Below are positions 23,244-35,879 of a stretch of DNA of 64,000 nt, one piece after another. The stretch lies in the NCBI RefSeq assembly GCF_016097555.1, contig NC_054704.1:27354795-27418794 (forward strand), given 5' to 3'. Numbering within the stretch: the stretch's first letter is position 1; each line of letters opens with the position of its first letter. A program made the position numbers and the translations under genes. This DNA comes from Gigantopelta aegis (Eukaryota > Mollusca > Gastropoda > Neomphalida > Peltospiridae). The notes beneath the pieces are model-generated. The model did not search any database. It was not told the origin of the DNA and saw only the letters and a program-made list of their open reading frames with translations.

Positions 23244-23641
23244 CAGGGCTCAAAACTCGCCAAAAATATGATGGCCCAAAATTAATGATGGATATTGGCA
23301 AATTATAGTAAGCAAACCATGTACAACATTTTAATGTGTATTAAATATATGCAATACAAATAGTAGTAGTGGCTCATATGCTATCAGGGGTGGGAATTCT
23401 CCTCAGATCAGCTGTTTTCCTCTCATGAAACATTGCGTTTCCTCGCATTTTAATCATCCTTTCCTCCAAAATGTGTCGGATGGCACAGATTTTAAGCAAG
23501 GATATCAAGAATTTCCGGGACCCCTCTAGATTTCCTCTTTCTTACAGTTCACCAATTTCCACCCCTTTTTTAAGATATAAGTCGTCCAAACGGGACATTG
23601 GTCGCATTTGGCAACCTGACCACAGGCCATTTCGAGCCCTG
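23244..23641. mobile_element. hAT-like MITE (CAGGGCTC ends), with a nested MITE
   Basis: The left end CAGGGCTCAAAACTCGCC mirrors the right end, whose reverse complement is CAGGGCTCGAAATGGCC. The CAGGGnTC start suits hAT elements. Inside, 23385-23565 opens CAGGGGTGGGAATTCTCC and closes near TTTCCACCCCT, a second hAT-like MITE. A related right end recurs at about 33425-33452. Target duplications are not clear. Confidence 0.55.
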
Positions 23642-23829
23642 ACTCGCACACCTCAAGACTCTCGATTAGATATTATATATGGAATGAAATAAAAAGCTCA
23701 CTGATACTTGGCATGACACATCAGCTAATCTATGCACAAATTCATATTATGTATACCACTATATACCCAAAAACGAAACGATAAGCACACCACAATAGTC
23801 GCCAATACTGCTCATCATATGTAAATACA

Positions 23830-26090
23830 TGTATAAGTAGTATAAGGGCCTGTATGGTGCCATGACCTACTTTTCCTTGACCTTGGTGTAGGTGTGACGT
23901 CATAGTCTGACCGTGGCATATGTGTTTAGGCGTGTGACCTTAAGGAGGATAACACCCCGCCCGTGTCCCTGACCGACTTAGGTTGGTACTGACGTCCTTG
24001 GACTGGTTCTGGCCGATTTGTTTAGCATTAGAGGGCAGTGACTGGTATACCTGGGCAGGTGTGCGACCTTGGTGTCATAGCCTGGATGTACTTGGTGTGT
24101 GACTCATCACCTAGCCTTGACCTACCTAGAGGACAGTGACTGGCATACCTGGTGCAAGAGTGACTACCAAACAAGATGAGAAAAAGAGTACTCGTTATAT
24201 GGATCAAACGGATGCTACACGTCGAATTGGAGATAGAACTGAAGATGGCGAACTCGTGGATGAACCCACAGATCAGACGGATTCTGGCCGTGAAACAGAT
24301 CCTGACAATGTTTTCTACGATGCTGACGACGATACTCGTGAGTACGCCACAGATGCTGACAGTGAGTATGACTGGAATTCGAGACGTTACTTGTTCTGTC
24401 ATCATCCCGAAATGAGAGGATTTTACAGACGACTCTACACCTTTGGTTGGTGGCCCCTCCAGATGAGTCACATACTGAGGGAACTTGCCAAGGCCGGTTT
24501 CTTCTACATTGGAGACCACGATGCCGTCGTCTTGTTACTGTTGTGGACTACGCACCTACAGATGGCAGAAGATGGACGATCCAGTGATGGAACATTACAG
24601 ACTCTCTCCAAGATGTCCCTATGTGAACAACATGTTCAGACATTAAATGTTTCAGACACTTGTGTGCTATGTTTTCATGTTGTATGTTGTATGTTGTGAA
24701 TAAAACCGTGAATAACATGTTTTGTTTCTTATTTATGTCCTGCGTCCATGAGTGCATCCCTGGACGTGTCCCTATGGTTTTGAGTCGTGACACTGGTAGA
24801 GGGTAATATTTTAGTCTCGATGTTTCTTGGCACGATGATATTTTTGCTTGGGAGGAGGGACACTGGTCATACGTATAAGTAAAAGGGTGATGATATTCGT
24901 CATTTGAGGTAGAACCTTCAGAGGAGCAACATGTCAGACCAGTACAAATTATACGTTCCCGACGTGGACAAGTGGACCCGCTTTTATAAGTTGCAAGCAG
25001 AAGGCAAACTTCAGTCTCACTATGAAATACTGAGAGGTGGGAAAAGTCAGATCAGTGTGAATCGATGTCTAGAACTCTACGACCCCACGTGGAAAAAAGA
25101 GAGAGGACAAGCCCCCAGCACCCAAAGTCGTCATGGTCTCCCAACACAACAGGTGGTAGAGCAAGCCAAGGCCGAATTAAAACAGAAACAAGAACAACAA
25201 ATTGGTACGGATTGGAAAGCCCCGAAACTGCAGAAGCATTTCTAAATAGACTATAAAAGGAATCACATGGGACAGACAACATCACTTCACTTAATCGTCA
25301 TGCAGAGCACATGTTCAGAATGTGCTTTCACATTCTCGAGGAGAGACGCAATGTTAAGACATTTTCAACAAAAACATGCTAAAGGTCTACCACCACCACC
25401 ACCACCACCACCATCACCACCACCACCACCACCACCACCGCAGCAGCAGCCACCACCGCAGTAGCAGCCACCACCACCACCGCAGCAGCAGCAGCAGCAG
25501 CCACCACCACCACCACAGCAGCAGCAGCAGCATCCCCTAAGATTGCTACATCCCTTCACCATGATCGTGTCGGGACCCACACCGTGTGGAAAAACATTTT
25601 TGGTATACAAATTGTTGAGGGATGGTAAAATCTTCCCACCACCTCAACGCATCATCTGGCTCAACAAATAATGGCAACCCCTCTACGACATCGAGTGAAA
25701 TTTGTTCCAAGGCATACACGAGAATTTGGAAAAAGATCGTTATTTGGATCCCAGAGTCAGAAATCTGATGTCTACAGCTGGAAAGGATCACCGACCTGTT
25801 CACAGAAGGAAGTCATCACAGAAACGTATCCGTCATCGCCATCAACCAGAACCTCTATCACAGCAAGGACCCGACACAGAAGAAACTGCCATTATCCAGC
25901 GCTGTTCAACAACCCCATCGACAAGCAGCAAGTTCTAACGTTGGCACGGCAGATGTATACGGAAAACACTCGTCATTTCATGCATCAGTTTGAGGAAGCT
26001 ACCCACAGACCCCTACCCACAGACCCTACGGACATCTCATGGTGGACTTGAAACCGACCACGCCCGAACACTGGGGCCGTCCGTATGGTA
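23830..26090 (+). mobile_element. virus-like element fossil with BIR and packaging-ATPase-like parts
   Basis: A run of same-strand decayed coding blocks, taken as one virus-like (Polinton/adintovirus-like, tentative) fossil. In order: a block ending in a BIR zinc-binding domain of the inhibitor-of-apoptosis type (about 24136-24700), followed by AATAAA; a small basic block starting MSDQYKLYVPDVDKWTRFYK (24931-25245); a short C2H2-like finger followed by Pro/Gln tracts (25267-25530); and a block with a Walker-A-like GPTPCGKTF reminiscent of virus packaging ATPases (25550-26090). It is broken by at least four interruptions. The right side runs into a LINE near 26100. No capsid part was recognised. 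Family placement is uncertain, and the BIR block might be a separate host-derived remnant. Confidence 0.45.
25388..25535 (+). repeat. CAC/CAG trinucleotide tract
   Basis: Alternating (CAC)n and (CAG)n runs. Antisense open frames of Gly/Cys here are artefacts of the repeat. Confidence 0.95.
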
Positions 26091-26099
26091 TAAAAGCAC

Positions 26100-29000
26100 G
26101 AACGCCGGTGAATGTCTTGCAACAGGTAGCAAGCCGAACCATCAAAACGACTCCAACTCGGGTAGAAAATGCCAGTCCCTTGTTCAGAATAGTTGCTAAC
26201 AAGAAAATTTGCAATAGAAAAGTTAGGAGCCCAGTAAAACACACCAAACCACTGACAGCTGCGTCCTTCGTCAAAACTAAAATAAATGAACCATCTCAAC
26301 CAGAAAAAAGAGTCAAGATAACCAGTGAAACCACCAAATTGCCCAATAAGGTAGTGAACCCACCCACTAACAACAACACCTCCCTGTACCCTGGACCATT
26401 TTATAAAGAGGTGACTATCAAGGCCACTGGTAGCTTGAAGCACCAGCCACAACAGCACAGCCAACCACCAAGCCAACCCACCCCTACACCACCAACTAAC
26501 ACCCATTCCAACCTAACCGCTCCACCGAACCTCGCCAACAAGTGGCTAGCCAAACTTCACCCACTTCCACCTCAGGCCACAGTTCTAGCCACTCAAAACT
26601 GATAACCCCCACCTTGAGATTGACGATGCCACTACATGGTCAAATGGATATGTTCTTATATCAACCACCACCACCGGCGACATACACATCATCATCAATG
26701 GTCGCCAACATCAGCTTCTTCCATTTGAAAGGAAGCCATGCAAATGCCAATACTGCCAACAGTGTGGGCAAGAGGCTGCAAAATACCGACATTATAGGGA
26801 ACCTCACTTGTAGCCAATGTGGTTAAAAACATCCATGAAGTTCTAGAAACTCCCCCTGTACCCAACCGATACAATGTGCAAACTGTCTTAATATGCACAT
26901 GGCACATGACCCCAGGTGCCATCACTACCAGAGGGCTCTTCGACAACTTAACAAACTAAACCAAGTTAGTCAAACTAAGCAAAGCAGACCTGCTTTTAGA
27001 GAACCAGAAACAGTAACTCATTACATATGCCGACAAACTTAAAACTACTGATCAAACTCAGGTTAGAGAACTCAAAACTATCATCGAACAACTAGTTAGG
27101 AAATGTCTAATATTAAATCCAGCCTGGTAACCTCTAAAAACTAAAGCTAAAACTAAACAATATATATCATCAACCATAATTTCGGGCCTGCGTAATGGGA
27201 GATACGTCTCCACACGCTCCCACTAATAATAACACAGTAAAAAAGGGCCTTAGCGTTCTCCAATGGAACGCTAAAGGTCTCCATTCAATGGGACATGGTG
27301 CTGAACTCATTCAACTAATTAGCACTAGCAACCTCAAGCCAGATATAATTTGCCTACAAGAAACATGGCTAGGAATCGGCACTAATAATAATAATAATAA
27401 AAACAAACTAAAGCATTTAAAATTCCAGGATATACTAGTTACTATAAAAATGGAGATAACAGCACCAGAGGTGGAATAGCCACATTAATTAAAAATGCCA
27501 TACCTCATACTGAAATTAAATACGATTCTATTAATACAAACTTGGAAGTCCTAGGACTGCCTATTGACGTCATCAATGTTTATAGCCCACCGGGAACGGC
27601 CCATAATCAGCTAACGTTAAGAGATTACAATAAACTCATAAACTCAAACGATGACTTAATTCTTGTAGGAGATTTTAATTGTCATAGCACACTGTGGGGA
27701 GGTCTGCACTTCGACGCACAGGGAATGAATGAATGAATGAATGTTTAACGACACCCCAGCACGAAAAATACATCGGCTATTGGGTGTCAAACTATGGTAA
27801 TGCAAATAAATAAAGTGATGATCAACATCAATATAAAAATTCAAAGTTTAAACAAAAACAGTGTAAAGAACTGTGCAAAAATACAAATACAAATATCACA
27901 GAATTTTACGGACACCGAATTTTACTCTAAACTTCAATTTGTGCTGTATTGGCCATTCTCAAAGAGAATGTTACACCCCTGCACCACGGTGAGGTTACAG
28001 CACGCGCAGGGGTTCGACGCACAGGGAGACATACTAGAGGAATTCATCAATACACACATCTAGTATGTCTCAACGATGGAAGTACTACTTTTATCCACGA
28101 TTATCTGGGCACATCCGCCATCGACCTAACTATCACCTCTAACAATATAGGTGCAAACGCTCAATGGGAGGTGTTAGAAGCTCTCAACAGCGACCACCTC
28201 CCCATTCTAACCAGATATAAATGTAATACTACTAATACAGAAGAAGAAAAATTTATACCAAAATTTAAATTTAGTAAAGCTAACTGGGCTGGCTTTACAA
28301 GCGACTGTAGCAAAATTAAGTTAGAAACTAGCCTAAACATTGACGACGCCACTAATAAACTTACTAATAAAATAATAGAAATAGCTGAAAAGAATATTCC
28401 TAAAACTAAACCCTTCAATAAAAATAGACCAGTTAACTGGTGGACGGACGAAATTAAATCCAAATGCGGCTTTAGGAACAGGATGCGTAAAAAGACTATC
28501 ACACTAAATAAAAAATAGCCAAAAACAAGTAGGTAAGCTTATCATCAATGCTAAACAAGCCAGCTGGCATAAATTTTGCGGTGAAATTAACACTAGAACA
28601 TTCTAGAAGGCTATTCAAGGACAACGCGCTAATTCCACAGTCCTTCAAAAACATAAAACAGCAACTACTAATAAACAAAAGGCCGACCTTCTCAGTAAAA
28701 GTTTCAGTAAGAACAGTAGCAACGAAAATTTTCCTAAACAATTTTTTGAGAAACTTAAGAAAGAACTCTTACCAACTAATGATACTAAAACAGCAAATCA
28801 CCCAACTACTGATAACTTAGAATTTAATAAACCGATAACAATGTTAGAATTAAAATCAGCTCTTAAAGCTAAAAAAAAAAAAGTACTGCCACCGGGCCTG
28901 ATCAAATAAGTTAGTGTTATCGCTCTTTAACCGAATTTGGAGGGAGGGTCAAATGCCCACTGCGTGGAAACATACAAAATGCAAAAGACCATTCCCTCCC

Positions 29001-30960
29001 AGGGAGTACAGACCGATAACACTCACGTCCCACATGTGCAAAACCTTAGAAACTATTATTAATAAACGACTCAACAATTACCTACTCGAAAATAACCTAA
29101 TAACTAATGTACAGAGCGGATTTAGAAATAAACATTCAACAATAGATCAAATAGTTAGATTACAAAATAGTATTAATGATGCATTTCGAAAATCTCATAA
29201 GGTTTTAGCAATATTCATAGATATTGAAAAAGCTTTTGATATGGTATGGCGTCAAGGTCTACTAAATAAATTACAGAGTAACTGTATTAAAGGTAATATG
29301 TTTAATTTTATCAACAATTTCATCCATAATAGATCAATCTCAGTTTGAGTGAACGGTCACTATTCAGATAGAACTGAAATAATTAATGGCATACCACAAG
29401 GTTCGGTCCTCTCACCAACCTTATTCAATATTCTTTATTAATGACATAACTAAAGCACTTAATGCTAAAGGAAAAACAAAAACGACCACGCCATTAAACA
29501 CAGCACTATTTGCCGATGATTGCGCCATCTGGTGCACAGGCAACACAACCACTAATTTATTTCACCTAATGCAAGCTGATATGAATAGACTTAACAAATG
29601 GGCCCTGGTCTGGGGCATTAAACTATGAGAAACTAAAACTGTCTATATGCTTTTTAATAAAGTCAATAAATAAGTCAATAAATCAGATAATCACCAACTT
29701 AAATCAGGTGACAAAATAATTCCAAGAGTCAAAACAAATTAATTTCTAGGTGTAACTTTTGACTCAAAACTAACCTTTAGTGACCATATCATTGACATAG
29801 TCAGGAACTCAAAAAATACTCTAAACTTGTTAAGAACCATCTCACGTACCAGTTGGGGTGCGCAAACAGGCAATGCTTATGGTTTACAAAGCATGCATAC
29901 TCTCCAGAATAAATTATGGAGCCCAAGCCTACAGTTGTGCCGCCCCCAAACTGTTAAATAAATTAGATGTTATTCAAAACCAAGCTCTTAGAATCATAGC
30001 TAAAGTTCCATCAAATACCAGCGGACAGAGCTTAGAAGTTGAGTTTAATATTATGCCACTGAAATATCAATATTATGCCACTGAAATATCGTCGCAATCA
30101 TCAACATCTTAATTATCATCTAAAAATCCACTCTTAAACTAGATCACCCAGTTCAGGAACTCACTCCTATCATAGCTAAACCAGGACTAGTATTCAAAAC
30201 CAATCAAAATCTTAATGATTCTTTCGCCACTAAAGCTAGTAAAATAGAAATAGAAGTAGCTATAGATAACACGCCAGTGGCACTATACCATATCGATCAG
30301 CCAGTCGAGTGCCACACACCATATCTAATTTAAAAAGCTACGGATTCAACTCCCATTTCCACCATTTAAGAAAATCCTGTTCGAAGCCGCAGCTAATAAA
30401 AATTACCCTGACCACATCAATTTCTATACAGATGGCTCTAAAAATCCAGATAACGGTAAGGTTGGCTTCGCAGTAGTTGAAGAAAACATATCTAAACATT
30501 CTAAACTAGTTAAATACTCCAGGCTGTCAGATAACTTACCAGTATATACAGCAGAACTAACAGCCATACATCAAGCTCTCATTTGGGTTAAAACTAAAAA
30601 AATACTCAAAAAGCGTTATCTTCTCAGTCTCAGCTCTATCCAATCACTTAAACAAATAAATCCACTAGACCAGATATTATTGCAGCTATCCACAGTATAC
30701 TCCACGAACTAAACCAACTTAACCTAACAGTAGTCTTTGAATGGGTCCCAGCTCACGTTGGGATAATTGGCAATGAAGTAGCTGACTTCGAAGCCAAAAC
30801 TGCACTATCAATCACTAGCAATATTACAACACTACCATTAGGAATCACAGAACTCATGTCAAAAGCAAGGAAACACTACATTAATAAATGACAGTAAAGC
30901 TGGGACCAATCACCAAACACATTGCACTACAATATCAAACCAATAGTTAACTCGGTAAGA
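26100..30960 (+). mobile_element. I-type LINE with endonuclease, RT and RNase H, decayed
   Basis: A long non-LTR retrotransposon. An ORF1-like disordered Pro/Thr/Asn-rich region (26110-26600) leads to a zinc knuckle with CANCLNMHMAHDPRCHH (about 26875-26920). The apurinic-type endonuclease starts VLQWNAKGLHSMGHG (27255), with LQETWLG and VGDFNCHSTLWG. After the SINE it resumes and reaches LNSDHLPILTRY (28180). RT motifs are EYRPITLTSHMCKTLE, FIDIEKAFDMVW and ALFADDCAIW (29500). RNase H follows, with FYTDGSKNPDNGKVGFAV (30420), AELTAIHQALIWV and a broken PAHVGIIGNEVADF region. Several stops and frame breaks. RNase H places it in the I superfamily. Confidence 0.8.
27725..28012 (-). repeat. SINE inserted in the LINE endonuclease, 15-base target duplication
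   Basis: Flanked by exact TTCGACGCACAGGGA at 27710-27724 and 28013-28027. The minus-strand element ends in an (ATTC)n tail (seen as GAATGAATGAATG) after a domain reading GTGTCGTTAAACATTC. This is a different SINE or short LINE tail from the CTTC family. Removing it restores the LINE endonuclease frame across the site. Confidence 0.9.
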
Positions 30961-31539
30961 CCTAACACTCAAACCAATTAACCAAGATAAAAAGCCGTTA
31001 ATTATAACCCTTCTCTTTCAGCGTTCTCATTGGTTCAACCCAGCCAATCACGGATTAGGAGCACCGCCTGTACATAACTGTTAATAAACTTCACGATTGT
31101 TGCCATTGCACTTGCACCATGTACTACCGAGAACAAGTTCTATTATAGCCATACAAGGTGAGTCACTTAGGGTCCCAGAAGAAGAGAAGAAACCAGACAA
31201 CCAGCTTCACGGACAACTGGATAGATAACAAGTAAGGTTACTTAGTAAGACATTCATGTTATCAACAATTGCCATCATAGTTAAAACTTTAAGGGGGCGG
31301 GAATCGAAATTTGACTTAGTTCATGTATACAGTTATTGACATATTATTTTTTCTGTCTTTAGTCGACTCCCTACCTAAATAGATACTTTTTATTGGTAAC
31401 CAAATTAAGAATGCTAAGCACTAGGCTTTTTAACCAATACTCACACTATAAGGGTACAACCCTTCAAACTAGATGGCTAGGCTAGTATAATTCCACCCTC
31501 TCCTTGTATTTCATTATAATCCAAGGTGGGGGTGGGGAT

Positions 31540-31577
<38 letters not shown>

Positions 31578-32100
31578 GTGGGGGTGGTGGTGGCTTTGGA
31601 TTGCCGTTGATTACACTAGAATAGGGACTTAGGACAATAGGAACAACCTTAACACCAAACTAGGATTTACAGACAGCATGCACAACCGCAACAGTACATA
31701 GGGTGCATTGACTAATGATAACAATGCACCCGCCCCATGTAATGGCCCAATAAGGAGCTGGGCAAAAGAATACCGGCTCCGAGTACACAATTGCACTGCA
31801 CCCAGGGGAAGCTGGACAAAAAAATACCAGCCTACCCTATCCCACCCCCAATCTACACAATTGCACGGGTCTCCCCTGGGTTGTCATGCTACGACCAGAA
31901 GCGGTCAGGCCCTTTTTAAGGGCCCTATGGGCAACCTAGGGAGACACAACAGCATCATAGATGTCTAATTAACGAACTACTCTCGATTCACTAATGTCAA
32001 AACCTATACTAGCTCTGGAACTTTCTTTTTGACCGACCGACAACACATAAAAAAATCCCTATAAAATCCCTATAACCACATCTTTATAATTAACGGATGT
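30961..32100 (+). other. likely LINE 3' region with poly-G run
   Basis: No gene seen. A G run of about 45 bases at 31531-31576 is the longest homopolymer in the window. Repeated AAAATCCCTATA words at 32045-32080 could be the LINE 3' tail, which would make the LINE about 6 kb. Confidence 0.4.
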
Positions 32101-32160
32101 AGGACAAAATGTCACTGGAAAAAATGTCAAGTCAAAATATGAACTATTAAAGTTAAAAGT

Positions 32161-32412
32161 GGAAGGAAGGAAGGAAGGAAGGAAATGTTTTATTTAACGA
32201 CGCACTCAACACATTTTATTTACGGTTATATGGCGTCAGACATATGGTTAAGAACCACACAGTTATTGTGAGAGAAAACCCGCTGTCGCCACTTAATGGG
32301 CTACTCCTTTTCGATTAGCATCAAGGGATCTTTTATATGCACCATCCCACCGACAGGATAGTACACACCACAGCCTTTGTTACACCAGTTGTGGAGCACT
32401 GGCTGTAATCAA
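32161..32412 (-). repeat. tRNA SINE, head truncated
   Basis: The minus-strand copy of the CTTC-tailed family has its tail (GGAAGGAAGGAAATGTTTTA in plus view) at the left and the CCAGTTGTGGAGCACTGGC core at the right. The tRNA head is missing. Confidence 0.85.
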
Positions 32413-34446
32413 TTAAAGTGGAATCCAGGTAAAAATGTCAACTTTGACATTATACTTAATGTGTAAAAAACCTTTTTAAAATCCTAACCATGTATTCTAC
32501 GACTTTTCGTTTCACTAGTTAAACCACTGTTTGCACACCTTTGACAATGACAGCACTAAATGTGTATATAATTGTCTCAATAACACAGCATGGGTGATGT
32601 AATTTAGTTTTTTAATGACACTAACTTATTTTTTAAAAATCAAAGACAGGCTGGCTAATAAGCCATACAAGCAACAATGAAGCATTCTCTAATTATTCCA
32701 AATTTTGTAATTATAAAGAAACTCAATTTCCCAAAACCCAACACATACATCTGTTATCTCTCTTGCTCTGTCCTTTTCCTCTCTCCCTCCTCTTTCATTG
32801 TCTCTCTGTCTCTCTTCTCTCTATCTCTCATATAACACACACACACACACACACACACGTTGACATTTTGACAGATACAATATTAATGGTACACATTTTG
32901 TCCTGTATATCACTTTTTCCATGGCCGACTGATGCTCTTTACTCTGTACAATTGAATGCTGTGATAATGGAATGGTAACAAATGAGGAGTTCTATGTAGC
33001 ACATGACGATGATGGTAATGTTCATTTGTAATGCACAAATGAGTTTTATTACATTCCACATGTTGTATATATCATATATGCTTATGCAACAAAAATGGCC
33101 ATTTTCTTATGTTGAACCCTTTTTGGGGGTGGATGGGTATTATAATGACCAATTAGTCGATTGTACTGATTATATTAATGGTACTGAAGGTATTTTATTT
33201 GAAAATAATGAATACATTCCTACAATTTTGAGTGTGCCAAACTTTTTTTTTTTTTTTTGCAAAACGGAGTTACCTACCCTGATTATAATTTTTTTATTTT
33301 GGGGGTCAGGGCTAATTGAAGTTTTTTTTTTAATTTAAAAAAATTCTTTTAAAGGTATTTCTTCAGTATAACAAACAATCAATGTCATTCTTGTCATATT
33401 TAAAAAAGTGTCCGCGGTCCCTACTTACAGTTCACCAATTTCCACCCCTTTTTTTAAGATAGGAAATTGAAGCCTCTGAAACTGACCAGTACCCACCAAA
33501 AATGCCCATCACCCACCCTTAACATAAGACACAACCTGCCCTCAGCTGACTCCATGCCTGTATCGGTTCTGCTCATACCATGACATGGGTGTGTCAGGAA
33601 GAACTGCATCTTCTTCCATGGGAATAAATCCATAACCATTTGCAAATGACATGGTTCACCGCCACATGTATCATTTGCTGTCACCAACTTTAAATCTCCT
33701 TACGAAAACACCGAAAATCTTTCACCACTGAGCCAAATAAACGAAAAAAAAAGTTGTGGTTTTGTTTTTAAACCACTGTCCTGTCTGTCTAAACAGATGT
33801 TCCTTTTAGCACACCTGCACCATAATCCAAGCGACTGTCGTCCCAGGTAAGTGAAAATATATACCAATACACCGGTCACAACGAATCGGCGTGCAGGTAA
33901 ACGCGTGCCAGTTTCAGCGTAACGGATCTCTCTGTGTCCACCACCCGGGCTGAGCTACACTTTTACTTAGACCGTGTTTTTAGGGCGCTGCCACATTTCT
34001 TCTCCTGTCACTCGGCTACAGGTACTCGCCGATATAAACTTGAACGTATTACTTGCTGGGCCTGTTCGTTTGGTGCTCCGATGCCTAGCAGAGGCCTCTT
34101 TCTCAACAGGAATGTCGACTTTAAAGGCACATGTATTCACGCTGGACTACTATGGATTCCAATGGCTGACGCAGTATCAATGGATATTATATAGATAGCT
34201 CAGTGGGCTCCTTTTGGCAGGTACACTGTATATGCAGCAATGTTAGCCTGACAGTGTGTACCACAGCTCATTGATTCAAACGGCTCACCTACACTGACAC
34301 CGCAGTACCATGCGTCTGACCCAACAATGTCAAGAGCTAGGTGTGTATTAACATTAATGATAAGAGTAACTGTCACGATGAATTTGCCTGTAAAAAGGCA
34401 GAACAAAAATATTAAATGTTTTGAAAACACAACGTACATGTACAGT
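32413..34446. other. repeat-poor spacer, no firm gene
   Basis: CT- and CA-microsatellites lie at 32790-32858. A hAT-MITE-like right end (CAATTTCCACCCCTTTTT) is at about 33428-33452. A minus-strand stretch 33690-33454 has two partly open frames, one reading FANGYGFIPMEEDAVLPDTP and another ANDTCGGEPCHLQMVMDLFP. I cannot decide if either is an exon. Confidence 0.4.
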
Positions 34447-35606
34447 CAGGGTATGCACTTGGGATTTGTTTTGACTGGCCAATCGGGCCACTCACAGCAA
34501 CACTTTGACTCGCCCGTACAACTTTTGAATGGCCCGCGATCGAATTTCGTTAAAAAAAGAACTTACTTAAATTGCAGTTTAAAAACATGTATCATATCAT
34601 ATAAACAATAATAACAAAAAAGAGGGAAACAAAACTTGTTTTATTTTTATTTTGTTTGGGGAGAGGGTGGTTTTTGTTTTGTTTGTTTTGTGTGTGTTTT
34701 TTTTATCCCACTGCCCCCTTTCCTTTCTCTCCTTTGAATTCTATCTCATTTCTTCCCGATCTGTCCATCTCCACATCCCAGTCCTCGTCTCTCCGACCGA
34801 GACAGGTGCTTGTCTCTTGTGGCTATATGTGCTACACACCTGCTATTCCCCATCAGCTTTTAGCTGCGGGCTTAGTCTGACCACCTCGGGGAGTATTCAG
34901 TAATTACTTCTGGCATTATTAAGAGGCACTTGTAACTACCTACTATGGGAACGTGGTAACTTCGGACTTTGGTAACTTCGGCCTAGTAACTTCGGACCCG
35001 AGTAATCTCGGCCCCAGGTAATTTTTTCGGATCGGTAATCTCGGCCTCTGTATTAATGAAAGCAACTTATATCTGGGTTATACGCAAACGAAAGTTTGTT
35101 TAAAACAACCTGATATTATTATTTCAAGATGAGTTTATTTAATTAAACATTATTATATATTCATTGTACATTTTGTTGTGTATATTTTGTTTATTAACTT
35201 TTAAACATTTATTCTGCTCATACCCCGTCCCCTTCTTACTATGGTTTGATTTGGTAGGTGTTCCTGATTTTAATCAGATGCTATGCCCACATTAAGCATG
35301 TTTTAATCCTCGGCATTTTAATACCTATCAAACAATCCGAATTTAGCCATTGGTGAATAATGCATTGAGAGGTCATTTAGTGTATGTGAACTGTAATCTG
35401 GACGTGTGGTCTACAATTCTCTGACAACTGTGAACTTTCAGTTTAATTTTAGAAACTGAATGCCTAGATTACTGATTAATAAAAATAGTGCTTAATCGTT
35501 TATATAATATTTGATGTTATCACAAATTGTTTTAGTTTATTGATGTAAGCATATACATTTTTAAAAACGCAACATTTATTTATTCTGGATTTTACTTTTA
35601 CGTATG

Positions 35607-35665
<59 letters not shown>

Positions 35666-35879
35666 GATATATATATAGTTGGTTAGTATATATTTTATAT
35701 TCACGACGCGTAAAGTATGATGATAATTGTCCCTCAGATATCTCTAGAGTATGTACTATTAAACTGGATTTTAAACACAACCGGTAAAAACTGTCTTAAC
35801 AAAATATTTTTAAATGTTTTGAAAATAAAGATATATATGAAATTGAAACTTCTTGTTTTTATTTACTAGAAATAAAATA

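Noticed and set aside
25365-25610. Gly/Cys-rich minus-strand ORF
   Set aside because: Antisense reading of CAC/CAG repeats.
33454-33687. Minus-strand Cys-containing ORF (ANDTCGGEPCHLQM)
   Set aside because: Secreted-domain look, but it has no ATG, no clear splice borders, and a competing open frame reads equally well.
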